A stretch of DNA of 28,305 nt, taken from ZLKRG08 sp046094385 (lineage in GTDB: Bacteria; Actinomycetota; Actinomycetes; Nanopelagicales; Nanopelagicaceae). Within the stretch, counting starts at the first letter, position 1. Every line of letters begins with the position of its first letter. The DNA is taken from positions 1 to 28,305 of the forward strand of contig JBJTHJ010000051.1 in NCBI GenBank assembly GCA_046094385.1. The letters run 5' to 3'. The notes below the pieces were generated by a model. The model saw only the letters and a program-made list of their open reading frames with translations. It made no database searches and was not told the origin of the DNA. Below are positions 1 to 6,839 of the stretch, piece after piece. A program made the position numbers and the translations under genes.

Positions 1-525
1 AATTACATCCTCTTGATCCAAGAGCGCGCCGATCTCATCTTGAACAGCTTGGGCTGACGTTGGAGAGACTTGTCCAAAGCGATTGGCAGAAGGCGCGGCA
101 ACGCCTTTGCCGCCAATTTTTGAAAATTCATTTAGTAATTGCAGCGCCAAAGTTTGATTTGGGACTCTAATTCCTACAGTCTCTTGGCCTCCGGTAATAA
201 AGTCTTTTGCAAGCTCTGACCTCTTTAAAATCAAAGTCATTGGGCCAGGCCAAAAAGCCCTTGCTAAATCGATTGCAAAATCGGGGATTTCCTCAGACCA
301 CTCACCCACTAATTGCCAATCTGCAATATGCACGATTAAAGGATGATCCTCGGGCCTTCCTTTTACGTTATAAATTCGTGATACCGCTGATTGATTATTT
401 GCATCAGCGCCCAGTCCATAGACGGTCTCGGTTGGAAAAGCTATCAAATGGCCCTCTTTTAATGCTCTCGCTGCACGCGCTAATACATCAGTGGTGCAAT
501 GTGAAACAAACTGCGATTGGGCCAT
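1..525 (-). CDS. Threonylcarbamoyl-AMP synthase (Sua5/YciO/YrdC), 3' end cut by the window edge
   Basis: Makes L-threonylcarbamoyladenylate from threonine, bicarbonate and ATP, the first step of the t6A37 modification of ANN-decoding tRNAs in the cytoplasm. The 175 visible residues start MAQSQFVSHCTTDVLARAAR. They carry the family signatures in order: FPTETVYGLGADA (about residues 30-42), KGRPEDHPLIVHI (about 54-66), WPGPMTLILK (about 92-101), VGIRVPN and the APSANRFGQVSPTSA region (about 143-157). The frame stays open to base 1, so the C-terminus lies outside the window. The ATG at 523-525 has no Shine-Dalgarno sequence; a -10-like TACTCT lies 6 bases upstream, suggesting a leaderless mRNA. 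The gene is divergent from the SIMPL gene, with 29 bases between the two start codons. The family is clear; whether it would be called tsaC or sua5 depends on the missing C-terminal part. Confidence 0.9.
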   Translation of the reverse strand, partial: MAQSQFVSHCTTDVLARAARALKEGHLIAFPTETVYGLGADANNQSAVSRIYNVKGRPEDHPLIVHIADWQLVGEWSEEIPDFAIDLARAFWPGPMTLILKRSELAKDFITGGQETVGIRVPNQTLALQLLNEFSKIGGKGVAAPSANRFGQVSPTSAQAVQDEIGALLDQEDVI

Positions 526-531
526 TGTCTA

Positions 532-537
532 AGAGTA
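532..537 (-). promoter_or_regulatory. -10-like element of the Sua5-family gene
   Basis: TACTCT on the minus strand ends 6 bases before the ATG at 525. A weak -35 candidate TTTCAT lies 17 bases further upstream (555-560). The spacing puts the transcription start at or next to the ATG. This is inference from spacing only. Confidence 0.4.
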
Positions 538-541
538 AAGG

Positions 542-547
542 TAAAGT
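542..547 (+). promoter_or_regulatory. -10-like element of the SIMPL-domain gene
   Basis: TAAAGT ends 7 bases before the ATG at 555, and no Shine-Dalgarno lies in between. This fits a leaderless transcript. It interleaves with the divergent -10 at 532-537, so polymerase could probably occupy only one direction at a time. Confidence 0.4.
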
Positions 548-554
548 TAGCACC

Positions 555-1262
555 ATGAAACTTCGTAAAATCTTGGTAAGCATGGCAGTGCTTTCATTAT
601 CAGTGCTTGCCATTCCAACATCCAATGCCGCAACTGCCAAAAGCCGCTACATAACAGTAAATGCCGAAGGCACCGTGAAAGTAGTTCCAGATGCGGTAAA
701 GATCATGGCGCAGGTTTCGGTTGTCGATGGCACCAATTCATCTGCACTTTCAAAGGCAAATACTTCAAGCAATGCGATCCGTAAAGCTCTGGCAACAAAC
801 AAGATCAATGCCAAGGATATTGCGACGACTTCTATGACTGTGTACCCCGAATATAACTACACCCAAGAGAGAGGTTCGGTACAAGTTGGGTATCGCGCTT
901 CGCAATCTTTCTCAATTACCGTGCGAAATGCCACCAATGCTGGCGCAGTTGTCGATGCGATCGTGGCTGCGGGCTCAGACAATCTGCAATTACAAGGTGT
1001 TTCGCCTTTTGTAATTGATAATTCAAAGGCCACTGCAGCTGCTCGTAGCGCTGCCGTATCGAACGCCAAAGCAAAGGCAAGTTCCTATGCAAAGTTGATG
1101 GGTGTGAAGCTCGGAAAAGTGAACTTTCTAGTAGAGAATTCTTCTTCAGTTCCAATGCCAATTTATGGTGTTGCTAAAGCCTCTGCGGAAGATGCCACCA
1201 CCATAGATCTAGGTACTCAAGACATCACCGTTTCGATTTCAGTTCAGTGGTCAATTAATTAA
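555..1262 (+). CDS. Secreted SIMPL-domain (DUF541) protein
   Basis: A 235-residue exported protein of the SIMPL/DUF541 family, related to the E. coli oxidative-stress protein YggE; its biochemical role is poorly defined. The N-terminus MKLRKILVSMAVLSLSV is a typical signal peptide (basic start, hydrophobic core), with likely cleavage after PTSNA (about residue 25). The mature part begins with the family pattern RYITVNAEGTVKVVPDAVKI. It continues with the ALSKAN, YPEYNY and YRASQSFSITV segments and ends with a VSISVQWSIN strand. The reading frame is open upstream to 207, but that stretch is antisense to the Sua5 gene. The signal peptide and the -10-like TAAAGT seven bases upstream both place the start at 555. 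The stop codon overlaps the proposed start of the helicase gene by one base. Confidence 0.85.
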   Translation: MKLRKILVSMAVLSLSVLAIPTSNAATAKSRYITVNAEGTVKVVPDAVKIMAQVSVVDGTNSSALSKANTSSNAIRKALATNKINAKDIATTSMTVYPEYNYTQERGSVQVGYRASQSFSITVRNATNAGAVVDAIVAAGSDNLQLQGVSPFVIDNSKATAAARSAAVSNAKAKASSYAKLMGVKLGKVNFLVENSSSVPMPIYGVAKASAEDATTIDLGTQDITVSISVQWSIN

Positions 1263-2664
1263 GCGTTCATTTGCAGCGCTTGGGGTTCACCAAAACTTAA
1301 TTACTGCGCTTAGCAATGAAGGAATCGAAACGCCCTTTCCGATTCAAATTGCTACTATTCCTGAAGCCATCGCAGGTCGCGATATCTTGGGTAAAGGCGA
1401 GACCGGTTCTGGAAAGACCTTGGCCTTTGGTTTAACTGTATTAACTAGGTTGGCTTTCAAGCGCGCCAATCCCAATAAGCCATTGGCGTTGATACTTGCT
1501 CCAACTCGTGAACTTGCGATGCAGATCGAAGAAGTGCTTTCAATTTACTCCGATCAAGTTGGATTGCGTTCAACAGTTTTGGCAGGTGGCATGCCTTATC
1601 CGCCACAATTAAATGCGCTCAAAAAAGGTACTCAGATAGTGGTGGCCACACCTGGTCGACTTCAAGATCACATCAAGCGCGGCACCATTGATTTAAGTGC
1701 AATTGAGATTGTGGTTCTCGATGAGGCAGATCAGATGGCAGATATGGGTTTTTTACCAGTAGTAACTGAAGTTTTAGCGATTACTCCTAGCAACGGACAG
1801 CGCCTACTCTTTAGTGCAACGTTGGATAGAGATGTAGATAAATTAGTCAAGAAATTTATGCGAAATCCAGTAACTCACGAGATTGCAATTAGCAGCGAAC
1901 GAGAATTGGATATGGACCACCACGTATTAGTCGTTGATTCTCATGTAAAAGACGATGTAATTGCACAGATCGCATCTCGTGAAGGTCGGACCATATTCTT
2001 CGTAAGAACCAAACATGGCGCCGATCGTCTGACAGAGAAGCTCAAGAAATTAGGGGTGGATGCTGGGGTGCTACATGGTGGCCGCACGCAGAAACAGAGA
2101 ACCCGAGTACTTGAAGCTTTCAAAATTGGAAAGAAACGTGCATTGATTGCAACAGATGTGGCAGCGCGTGGCATACATGTTGATGATGTCTCGTTGGTTG
2201 TACATATCGATCCACCGGAAACTCATAAAGATTATCTACACCGCGCTGGTAGGACTGCACGTGCTGGTGCCAAGGGAACTGTGGTCTCACTGGCCTCTTC
2301 CGGAAATCGCAAACGAGTTCATAGCATCGGCAAAGAGGCTGGGATAAAGATGATCGAGACTCGGGTCGATCCAATGCACCCAGAGTTGCAGCGAATCACT
2401 GGCGCGCAAGAACCATCAGGTGTTCCAGTTGCAGAGGAAGCAAAACCAAGAAGCGAACGTAGTAAACCTGGTCGAAGCCAAACTAGAAATAGAAAATCAG
2501 ATAGAAAATCAAATAGAAAACCAGAGCGCGAGCAAAAGCCAAATCGCATTGCACGAAGAGCGCATTTGCAACCAGAGGGAAGAAAAGTTCAAACTCGTTC
2601 TGAAAAGAGAAAGAAATCTTCAGCTAAAAGTGCGGCTAAACCTCGCTCACGCAAGGGTAAATAA
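1258..2664 (+). CDS. DEAD-box ATP-dependent RNA helicase
   Basis: An ATP-dependent RNA-unwinding enzyme, probably for ribosome assembly or mRNA turnover in cold or stress. Motifs in order: Q-motif region GIETPFPIQ, motif I GETGSGKT, Ia PTRELA, Ib TPGRL, II DEAD, III SAT, IV IFFVRT, V TDVAARGI and VI HRAGRTARAG. A basic tail of about 130 residues follows, with short RKS/NRK repeats typical of RNA-binding extensions. The first standard start codon in frame (TTG at 1387) would delete the Q motif and the residues just before motif I, so it cannot be right. Homology continues upstream to about SFAALGVHQNLITALSNEG. The frame is closed by a TAG at 1210-1212, and between it and 1387 there is no ATG, GTG or TTG. 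The best start is ATT at 1258-1260, overlapping the TAA of the SIMPL gene by one base. This gives 468 residues. Confidence 0.85.
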   Translation: MKRSFAALGVHQNLITALSNEGIETPFPIQIATIPEAIAGRDILGKGETGSGKTLAFGLTVLTRLAFKRANPNKPLALILAPTRELAMQIEEVLSIYSDQVGLRSTVLAGGMPYPPQLNALKKGTQIVVATPGRLQDHIKRGTIDLSAIEIVVLDEADQMADMGFLPVVTEVLAITPSNGQRLLFSATLDRDVDKLVKKFMRNPVTHEIAISSERELDMDHHVLVVDSHVKDDVIAQIASREGRTIFFVRTKHGADRLTEKLKKLGVDAGVLHGGRTQKQRTRVLEAFKIGKKRALIATDVAARGIHVDDVSLVVHIDPPETHKDYLHRAGRTARAGAKGTVVSLASSGNRKRVHSIGKEAGIKMIETRVDPMHPELQRITGAQEPSGVPVAEEAKPRSERSKPGRSQTRNRKSDRKSNRKPEREQKPNRIARRAHLQPEGRKVQTRSEKRKKSSAKSAAKPRSRKGK

Positions 2665-2670
2665 TGGGTT

Positions 2671-2699
2671 TTGGTTGGTTGGTAAATGGCAGGTAAGAT
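2671..2699 (+). promoter_or_regulatory. Promoter of the tRNA-Glu/Asp/Phe cluster
   Basis: TTGGTT (2671-2676) and TAAGAT (2694-2699) are separated by exactly 17 bases. The predicted start near 2706 is about 10 bases before tRNA-Glu. It lies directly after the helicase stop. Confidence 0.55.
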
Positions 2700-2715
2700 T
2701 TGCGAGCCTTTAAAC

Positions 2716-2788
2716 GTCCCCATCGTCTAGGGGCCTAGGACATCGCCCTTTCACGGCGGTAACACGGGTTCGAATCCCGTTGGGGGCA
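2716..2788 (+). tRNA. tRNA-Glu (anticodon TTC)
   Basis: A 73-base cloverleaf. The acceptor arm GTCCCCA pairs with TGGGGGC (one G-U), the anticodon loop is CTTTCAC with anticodon TTC, and the T arm is ACGGG-TTCGAAT-CCCGT. The discriminator is A and the CCA end is not encoded. First of three tRNAs in one cluster. Confidence 0.96.
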
Positions 2789-2811
2789 CGAAGCAGTAGC
2801 AATATCTATTG

Positions 2812-2835
2812 CCTGAATTAATTATTTAATTCAGG
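2812..2835. repeat. Perfect inverted repeat between tRNA-Glu and tRNA-Asp
   Basis: CCTGAATTAA and TTAATTCAGG form a perfect 10-base stem around the loop TTAT. Just upstream, GCAATA/TATTGC (2799-2812) is a second short inverted repeat. There is no U-run after it, so it is more likely an RNA-processing hairpin in the tRNA precursor than a terminator. Confidence 0.6.
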
Positions 2836-2882
2836 GGATGAATAGATAGCGATTCATTTCGCGAGTTGTTATTGCCTTGGAA

Positions 2883-2956
2883 GGCCCAGTAGCGCAGTTG
2901 GTTAGCGCGCCGCCCTGTCACGGCGGAGGTCGCGGGTTCAAGTCCCGTCTGGGTCG
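2883..2956 (+). tRNA. tRNA-Asp (anticodon GTC)
   Basis: A 74-base cloverleaf. The acceptor GGCCCAG pairs with CTGGGTC, the anticodon stem CCGCC/GGCGG encloses loop CTGTCAC, and the T loop is TTCAAGT. The discriminator is G and CCA is not encoded. The spacer to tRNA-Phe is AT-rich and holds a GTTTTTA/TAAAAAC hairpin (2969-2987). Confidence 0.96.
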
Positions 2957-3001
2957 CTAGTTCTTTTGGTTTTTATTTATTAAAAACTTTAATTACTAGA
3001 T

Positions 3002-3075
3002 GGCTGGGTAGCTCAGTTGGTACGAGCGAACGACTGAAAATCGTTAGGTCGCCGGTTCGATCCCGGCCCCAGCCA
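3002..3075 (+). tRNA. tRNA-Phe (anticodon GAA)
   Basis: A 74-base cloverleaf. The acceptor GGCTGGG pairs with CCCAGCC, the anticodon stem AACGA/TCGTT encloses CTGAAAA, and the T arm is GCCGG-TTCGATC-CCGGC. The discriminator is A with no encoded CCA. Last gene of the cluster; the AT-rich 3076-3140 separates it from the convergent DUF5302 gene, and I see no gene there. Confidence 0.96.
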
Positions 3076-3140
3076 CAACTTTAAGATTAATTATTAAGAA
3101 ATTAAATTTAGCTTTAATAGGAAATTTCAAAAGTTATAAA

Positions 3141-3329
3141 TCAACCCGAAGCGCCAGAGCCAGATGGTCCAGCTTTGCGTTGCACCTGTGGCGCACCACC
3201 TGAACGCTGTCCACCTTTGACTTTAGAGCCACCGGCTACGCCTTGATTGTTCTTTGGACCGCCCTGTTTTGCTTTCTTCGCTTCTAGCGCGGCAAGCATC
3301 TTCGCTTTTGCGTCGTTGTTATCGGCCAT
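3141..3329 (-). CDS. Small basic DUF5302-like protein
   Basis: A 62-residue protein of unknown function. Its N-terminal part (NNDAKAKMLAALEAKKAK) resembles the short charged helix of actinobacterial DUF5302 proteins. The rest is Gly/Ser/Lys-rich and probably disordered, ending near QRKAGPSGSGASG, comparable to the RRKSGG tails in that family. ATG at 3327-3329 has a moderate AGGTAG Shine-Dalgarno about 10 bases upstream. It sits 21 bases after the WecA-like gene on the same strand and is probably cotranscribed with it. The family call rests on overall pattern and neighbourhood, not on a catalytic motif. Confidence 0.6.
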   Translation of the reverse strand: MADNNDAKAKMLAALEAKKAKQGGPKNNQGVAGGSKVKGGQRSGGAPQVQRKAGPSGSGASG

Positions 3330-3350
3330 GTTTGTAGTCTACCTGCAATC

Positions 3351-4373
3351 TCAATCCGTATGTGCTATCCGAATAAAGAAGAGATAGAGAGCAGCCCAAG
3401 TAATTGCCGCCAGGATAATCAAAGAAGTGCTTTGAGCTTTGAAGACTGCATACGCGGTAATTCCATAAACGCCAGCTAGCCCCCATAATGAAATCGCAGC
3501 AGCTCGTCGATGTAGGCCTTTGCGCATCAAACGATGCGAGAGATGATCGCGCCCGCCGGTAAATGGGCTAATACCGCGAGCAATTCTTGAGGTCACTGCA
3601 ACGGTCGTATCCAAAATCGGCACTGCCATCAATAAAAGTGGAATAGCTAACGACTTCCACATTGGTTGAATGGCTGGATCTAAGCGGATTGTTAAAACTG
3701 CGATGATAATTCCAAGAAAAAGCGCACCGGCATCGCCCATATAGATCTTGGCAGGTGGGCGATTCCACAGTAAGAACCCGGCGGTTGCACCAGCGGTGAC
3801 AATGGCGAGCGCACCAACTAATAGTTGTCCTTGATCAAAAGCGATCAAGAATGTAAAAATCGCTATGACTACTACGGTGCCAGCTGCCCCACCATCTAAA
3901 TTGTCAAAGAAGTTGATGCTGTTACAAACTCCAACGATCCAAATGATCGTAATTAGCGCATCTACTATGAAAATCTTTGATGGAGTTCCGATGGTGTCGG
4001 TGGAAATTAGAATCGCCGCAACAAGTACCCCTACCAAAGTCTGTGAAATCAATCTTGGCCAAGGTGGTAATCCTCGTAAGTCATCGACTAGACCCATTAC
4101 GGCCATGGCAGTTGCAGGTATCAATACTGTTGATGCTAAAGCTAACTCGCGATTTTCGATCACTACCACCGAATAGGTGGAGACCAAAACTCCAAATACG
4201 ATCGCAACTCCGCCCAAATACGGAACCGGTTCTGTTTGAACTTTTCGAGCCATATTCGGCGCATCAACAGCGCCAATTCGAATCGCCAGCTTTCGCATCA
4301 ACGGCGTAATTACGCCAACAAAGATAAAAGTAGCCAGGGCTAAATAGAGGTATTGCGAGAGTTGATACTGCAA
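3351..4373 (-). CDS. WecA/TagO-like polyprenyl-phosphate GlcNAc-1-phosphate transferase
   Basis: An integral membrane enzyme of the MraY/WecA/TagO superfamily (glycosyltransferase 4). It transfers a sugar-1-phosphate (probably GlcNAc-1-P from UDP-GlcNAc) to undecaprenyl or decaprenyl phosphate to start cell-wall glycopolymer synthesis. The 340 residues form about ten membrane helices. Visible motifs are DAPNMARKV (about 37-45), the Mg-binding DD pair at 97-98, NSINFFDNLDGG (151-162), GDAG (213-216) and the HLSHRL loop (277-282), matching the HIHHRL motif that favours WecA/TagO over MraY. The start is TTG (4371-4373), supported by AGGAAA about 8 bases upstream. It lies 23 bases downstream of bldC. 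The acceptor lipid and exact sugar cannot be read from the sequence. Confidence 0.88.
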   Translation of the reverse strand: MQYQLSQYLYLALATFIFVGVITPLMRKLAIRIGAVDAPNMARKVQTEPVPYLGGVAIVFGVLVSTYSVVVIENRELALASTVLIPATAMAVMGLVDDLRGLPPWPRLISQTLVGVLVAAILISTDTIGTPSKIFIVDALITIIWIVGVCNSINFFDNLDGGAAGTVVVIAIFTFLIAFDQGQLLVGALAIVTAGATAGFLLWNRPPAKIYMGDAGALFLGIIIAVLTIRLDPAIQPMWKSLAIPLLLMAVPILDTTVAVTSRIARGISPFTGGRDHLSHRLMRKGLHRRAAAISLWGLAGVYGITAYAVFKAQSTSLIILAAITWAALYLFFIRIAHTD

Positions 4374-4396
4374 TTGAATTTCCTAGGTTTCCCTAA

Positions 4397-4603
4397 CTAA
4401 GGCTTATTTTTTAGATGAGTCTCTAGTAACGCTTTTACTTCAGATTCACGATAGCGGCGATGGCCACCCAAAGTTCTAATTGAAGTCAACTTTCCAGCTT
4501 TTGCCCAACGGGTAACCGTCTTTGGATCAACCCTAAATAACGCCGCAACTTCAGAGGGTGTAAGCAGAACTTCGGATGTATATCCGTTCATGTTCAGCTC
4601 CAT
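4397..4603 (-). CDS. bldC: BldC-type MerR-like transcriptional regulator
   Basis: A small DNA-binding protein almost identical in its core to Streptomyces BldC, which controls developmental timing by head-to-tail binding to direct repeats. The winged-helix signature runs LLTPSEVAALFRVDPKTVTR then WAKAGKLTSIRTLGGHRRYR, covering nearly the whole protein. There is no effector domain. Two starts are possible: ATG at 4601-4603 (68 residues) and ATG at 4589-4591 (64 residues). The second has a better Shine-Dalgarno, GGAG with 6 bases of spacing, so the true protein may be MNGYTSEVLL onward. In a non-sporulating compact genome it probably acts as a general regulator. It sits upstream of the cell-wall glycosyltransferase gene. 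Confidence 0.95.
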   Translation of the reverse strand: MELNMNGYTSEVLLTPSEVAALFRVDPKTVTRWAKAGKLTSIRTLGGHRRYRESEVKALLETHLKNKP

Positions 4604-4696
4604 TTCTGATTCCAGAGCAATATCTGTCCGATATGTGCGCTTTGCGTAGGAGTGAAGTTAGTCTTATTAGAGAGTATTTGGCAATAAGTTTTAGCG

Positions 4697-4716
4697 TAAT
4701 TAATCGAAATTAATTA
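4697..4716. repeat. AT-only inverted repeat upstream of bldC
   Basis: TAATTAAT and ATTAATTA form a perfect 8-base stem; on the minus strand the loop is TTCG. It follows a run of six T shortly after the stop of the 4727-5542 gene and precedes bldC. It may help end the upstream transcript or act as an operator. The 4604-4726 gap holds no gene. Confidence 0.45.
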
Positions 4717-4726
4717 AAAAACCGGC

Positions 4727-5542
4727 TTAAGAAGCGCCTTCGAAGGCAGAGACCTTGCGCCAACGGGTAACTAGCCGTTCATAGCCTCGCCCTGCAAGCG
4801 CACCATCGCCGACCGCTAAACCGGCGATAGAAGATTGGATATCTTCGATTGAGGCATCAGCTTCCAAGCCGCCCTCTTCGGCGAGCGCAAGTTCCAGGTA
4901 ATTTGCAAGCCCACCGTAATCCAATTCCACCATTGAGTTTGGATGGAACATTTCCAGCCAGTCAACTAAATCTAGGATCTCTTGTTCGACTGGCCCCTCG
5001 CCAAATGCACTTTTCACCGCGTTATGAGTGGTCTTTGCTCTACCGATAGCACGTGAGATTGAAGTTCGACAGATTACAAAAGCGCCATCATGGTTATGTC
5101 CACGGATGCGTTCGTGAGTTTCAAATAGCGCAAACCATCTTGGTGGAATCACCCAAGTCTGAGAGATGATGTGGGGAACTTTGCTTCTACTTAAATCAAT
5201 GCTGTCTTGTAGCGCCTCTTCAAAGGAGTTAGAGATAAAGAATGGAGCTACCGTTGATGGAATAGTGGACTTAAATTCGGTTAAAGCGGCCCAGGTGCGA
5301 ACTGAAGTTGACCAAGGACAGATGTAACGTTCTCCATCCAAATCTAGAAGATGAACTCCATCTGGTCTGGCATTTGGTAATTGCAAAGTAGCGACTCTTT
5401 GTAAGGAATCACTCTGCTCTAGATTCTTGGAATTAAATTGCGCCTCTGGTGTGATCTTCTCCCAACGCAAACGATCTGCCGCTTCAAATGCGGCTAGCGG
5501 TTCATAGATTCTTAAAGAGGCAACATAAGGGGTGGGGCGCAT
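4727..5542 (-). CDS. Conserved actinobacterial hypothetical protein
   Basis: A 271-residue soluble protein without a signal peptide or membrane segment. The start MRPTPYVASLRIYEPLAAFE and the adjacent DRLRWEKI recall an uncharacterised actinobacterial family found near bldC and the purM region; I recognise no enzyme motif. The visible pattern is aromatic-rich, with ICPWSTSVRTWAAL (about 73-86), SQTWVIPPRWFALFE (about 126-140) and a C-terminal acidic then basic stretch ending VTRWRKVSAFEGAS. It starts 9 bases after the DUF3073 gene and is probably the last gene of the purine operon. The function is unknown; a role tied to purine metabolism would be guilt by association only. Confidence 0.75.
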   Translation of the reverse strand: MRPTPYVASLRIYEPLAAFEAADRLRWEKITPEAQFNSKNLEQSDSLQRVATLQLPNARPDGVHLLDLDGERYICPWSTSVRTWAALTEFKSTIPSTVAPFFISNSFEEALQDSIDLSRSKVPHIISQTWVIPPRWFALFETHERIRGHNHDGAFVICRTSISRAIGRAKTTHNAVKSAFGEGPVEQEILDLVDWLEMFHPNSMVELDYGGLANYLELALAEEGGLEADASIEDIQSSIAGLAVGDGALAGRGYERLVTRWRKVSAFEGAS

Positions 5543-5551
5543 TTGAAATCT

Positions 5552-5728
5552 TTAAGCGCGACGGATGTAGTTACCCTCAGCAAAAGGGTCATCATCATCC
5601 AACTTGGAGTCGCGATCTGCTTCTCCGTGTAATTCATCAGCTAACTTTTGAAGATCGATTTCGTGTGAATCGTATTTGAGGTCTCGAGCGACTTTTGTCT
5701 GCTTCGCCTTTGCGCGGCCACGGCCCAT
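5552..5728 (-). CDS. DUF3073 small protein
   Basis: A 58-residue protein starting MGRGRAKAKQTKVARDLKYD, the hallmark N-terminus of actinobacterial DUF3073 (M. tuberculosis Rv0810c is the relative next to purM). The N-terminal third is strongly basic and the C-terminal half is acidic (SKLDDDDPFAEG), giving a polar two-part molecule that could bind RNA or a ribosomal partner; this is inference. It lies 37 bases downstream of purM and 9 bases upstream of the next hypothetical gene, keeping the actinobacterial purF-purM-DUF3073 order. The ATG at 5726-5728 is the only sensible start. Confidence 0.88.
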   Translation of the reverse strand: MGRGRAKAKQTKVARDLKYDSHEIDLQKLADELHGEADRDSKLDDDDPFAEGNYIRRA

Positions 5729-5765
5729 ATTCAGCCCCTTAACGTTCTCTAATCAGATGCGTAGG

Positions 5766-6839
5766 TTATCGCTTGGCGTACTCGCCTAACAAAATCGAGC
5801 CACTTTGGCCCGCCATGCGCTTTTGTATAACGCCCGCCTGCCAGGCCTGCATTCCCCGCGCTGCCAGCGACTTTATGGCAAGGTCCGCGATACCGGAATC
5901 CACGATCGCCACCATCCCAATCCCGCAATTCCAGGCTCGCTCAATATCTGGTTGGGCCAGTTCACCCATCTTCCCCAGGAACTCCATCTCAACCGGTAGC
6001 GACCAGGTGCTGCGATCGTAAACGGCAGTTAATGCACTTGGAATTACTCGAGCGGTGTTCTCTGCAATTCCACCACCGGTGATATGGCTAAATCCATGCA
6101 ACTTATCTTTCATACCCCTGATTAAAGCTAGACAATCAAGTGTGTAGATTTCAGTTGGAGTCAAGAAAACTTCACCTGCTGATTTGTTGTACTCGGTGAC
6201 CACAAAATCTAAATTCAAATTTGCACTTTTTATGATGTGGCGCACCAATGAAAATCCATTTGAATGAAAACCGCTTGCTGGCATCGCAATCAAGATATCG
6301 CCCTCTTTGACTCGATGTTCGCCTAACAAATTTGGCTCATCTACAACCCCAGTTGCAGCTCCCGCTAAATCAAATTCATCTTCACCAAGTAACCCTGGGT
6401 GTTCTGCGGTCTCTCCACCTACTAGCGCGGTGCCAGCTTTCTCACAACCACGAGCGATCCCCGAGACAATCTCAGCTACCTTCTCTGGAATGACTTTGCC
6501 GACTGCGATGTAATCTGTCATAAATAATGGCTCGGCACCACAAACCACCAAGTCATCAACCACCATTGCAACCAGATCTTCACCGATAGTGTCATATTTA
6601 TCTAACCAGCGGGCAATTTCAGTTTTTGTTCCGACTCCATCTGTTGAAGTTGCAAGTAGTGGCTTGGTCATATTCTTAAGGGCAGAGGCATCGAATAATC
6701 CAGCAAAGCCACCTAATTCACTGACCACCTCTTTTCGCCTGGTCTTAGAGATTGATGCTTTCATCAATTCGACTGCACGTTCTCCGGCGTCGATATCAAC
6801 ACCAGCTAATTTGTAGGCTTCGTTTGCGTTATCAGTCAT
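5766..6839 (-). CDS. purM: Phosphoribosylformylglycinamidine cyclo-ligase (AIR synthetase)
   Basis: Converts FGAM plus ATP to aminoimidazole ribonucleotide, step 5 of purine synthesis. At 357 residues it has the normal length. Signatures include STDGVGTKTEIARW (about 64-77), the glycine-rich MVVDDLVVCGAEPLFMTDYI, LVGGETAEHPG and ITGGGIAENTARVIP. The ATG at 6837-6839 overlaps the end of purF by 8 bases, so translation is probably coupled. It is followed by DUF3073, as is usual in Actinobacteria. Confidence 0.98.
   Translation of the reverse strand: MTDNANEAYKLAGVDIDAGERAVELMKASISKTRRKEVVSELGGFAGLFDASALKNMTKPLLATSTDGVGTKTEIARWLDKYDTIGEDLVAMVVDDLVVCGAEPLFMTDYIAVGKVIPEKVAEIVSGIARGCEKAGTALVGGETAEHPGLLGEDEFDLAGAATGVVDEPNLLGEHRVKEGDILIAMPASGFHSNGFSLVRHIIKSANLNLDFVVTEYNKSAGEVFLTPTEIYTLDCLALIRGMKDKLHGFSHITGGGIAENTARVIPSALTAVYDRSTWSLPVEMEFLGKMGELAQPDIERAWNCGIGMVAIVDSGIADLAIKSLAARGMQAWQAGVIQKRMAGQSGSILLGEYAKR

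Noticed and set aside
207..554. Upstream extension of the SIMPL gene frame to 207
   Set aside because: It is antisense to the Sua5-family gene, has no homology, and the signal peptide begins at 555.
1387..1389. TTG as start of the helicase
   Set aside because: It falls just before the Walker A motif and would remove the Q motif encoded upstream.
4736..4747. GCCTTCGAAGGC palindrome as a terminator
   Set aside because: It lies within the coding end of the hypothetical gene and too far from the T-run to be a classical terminator.
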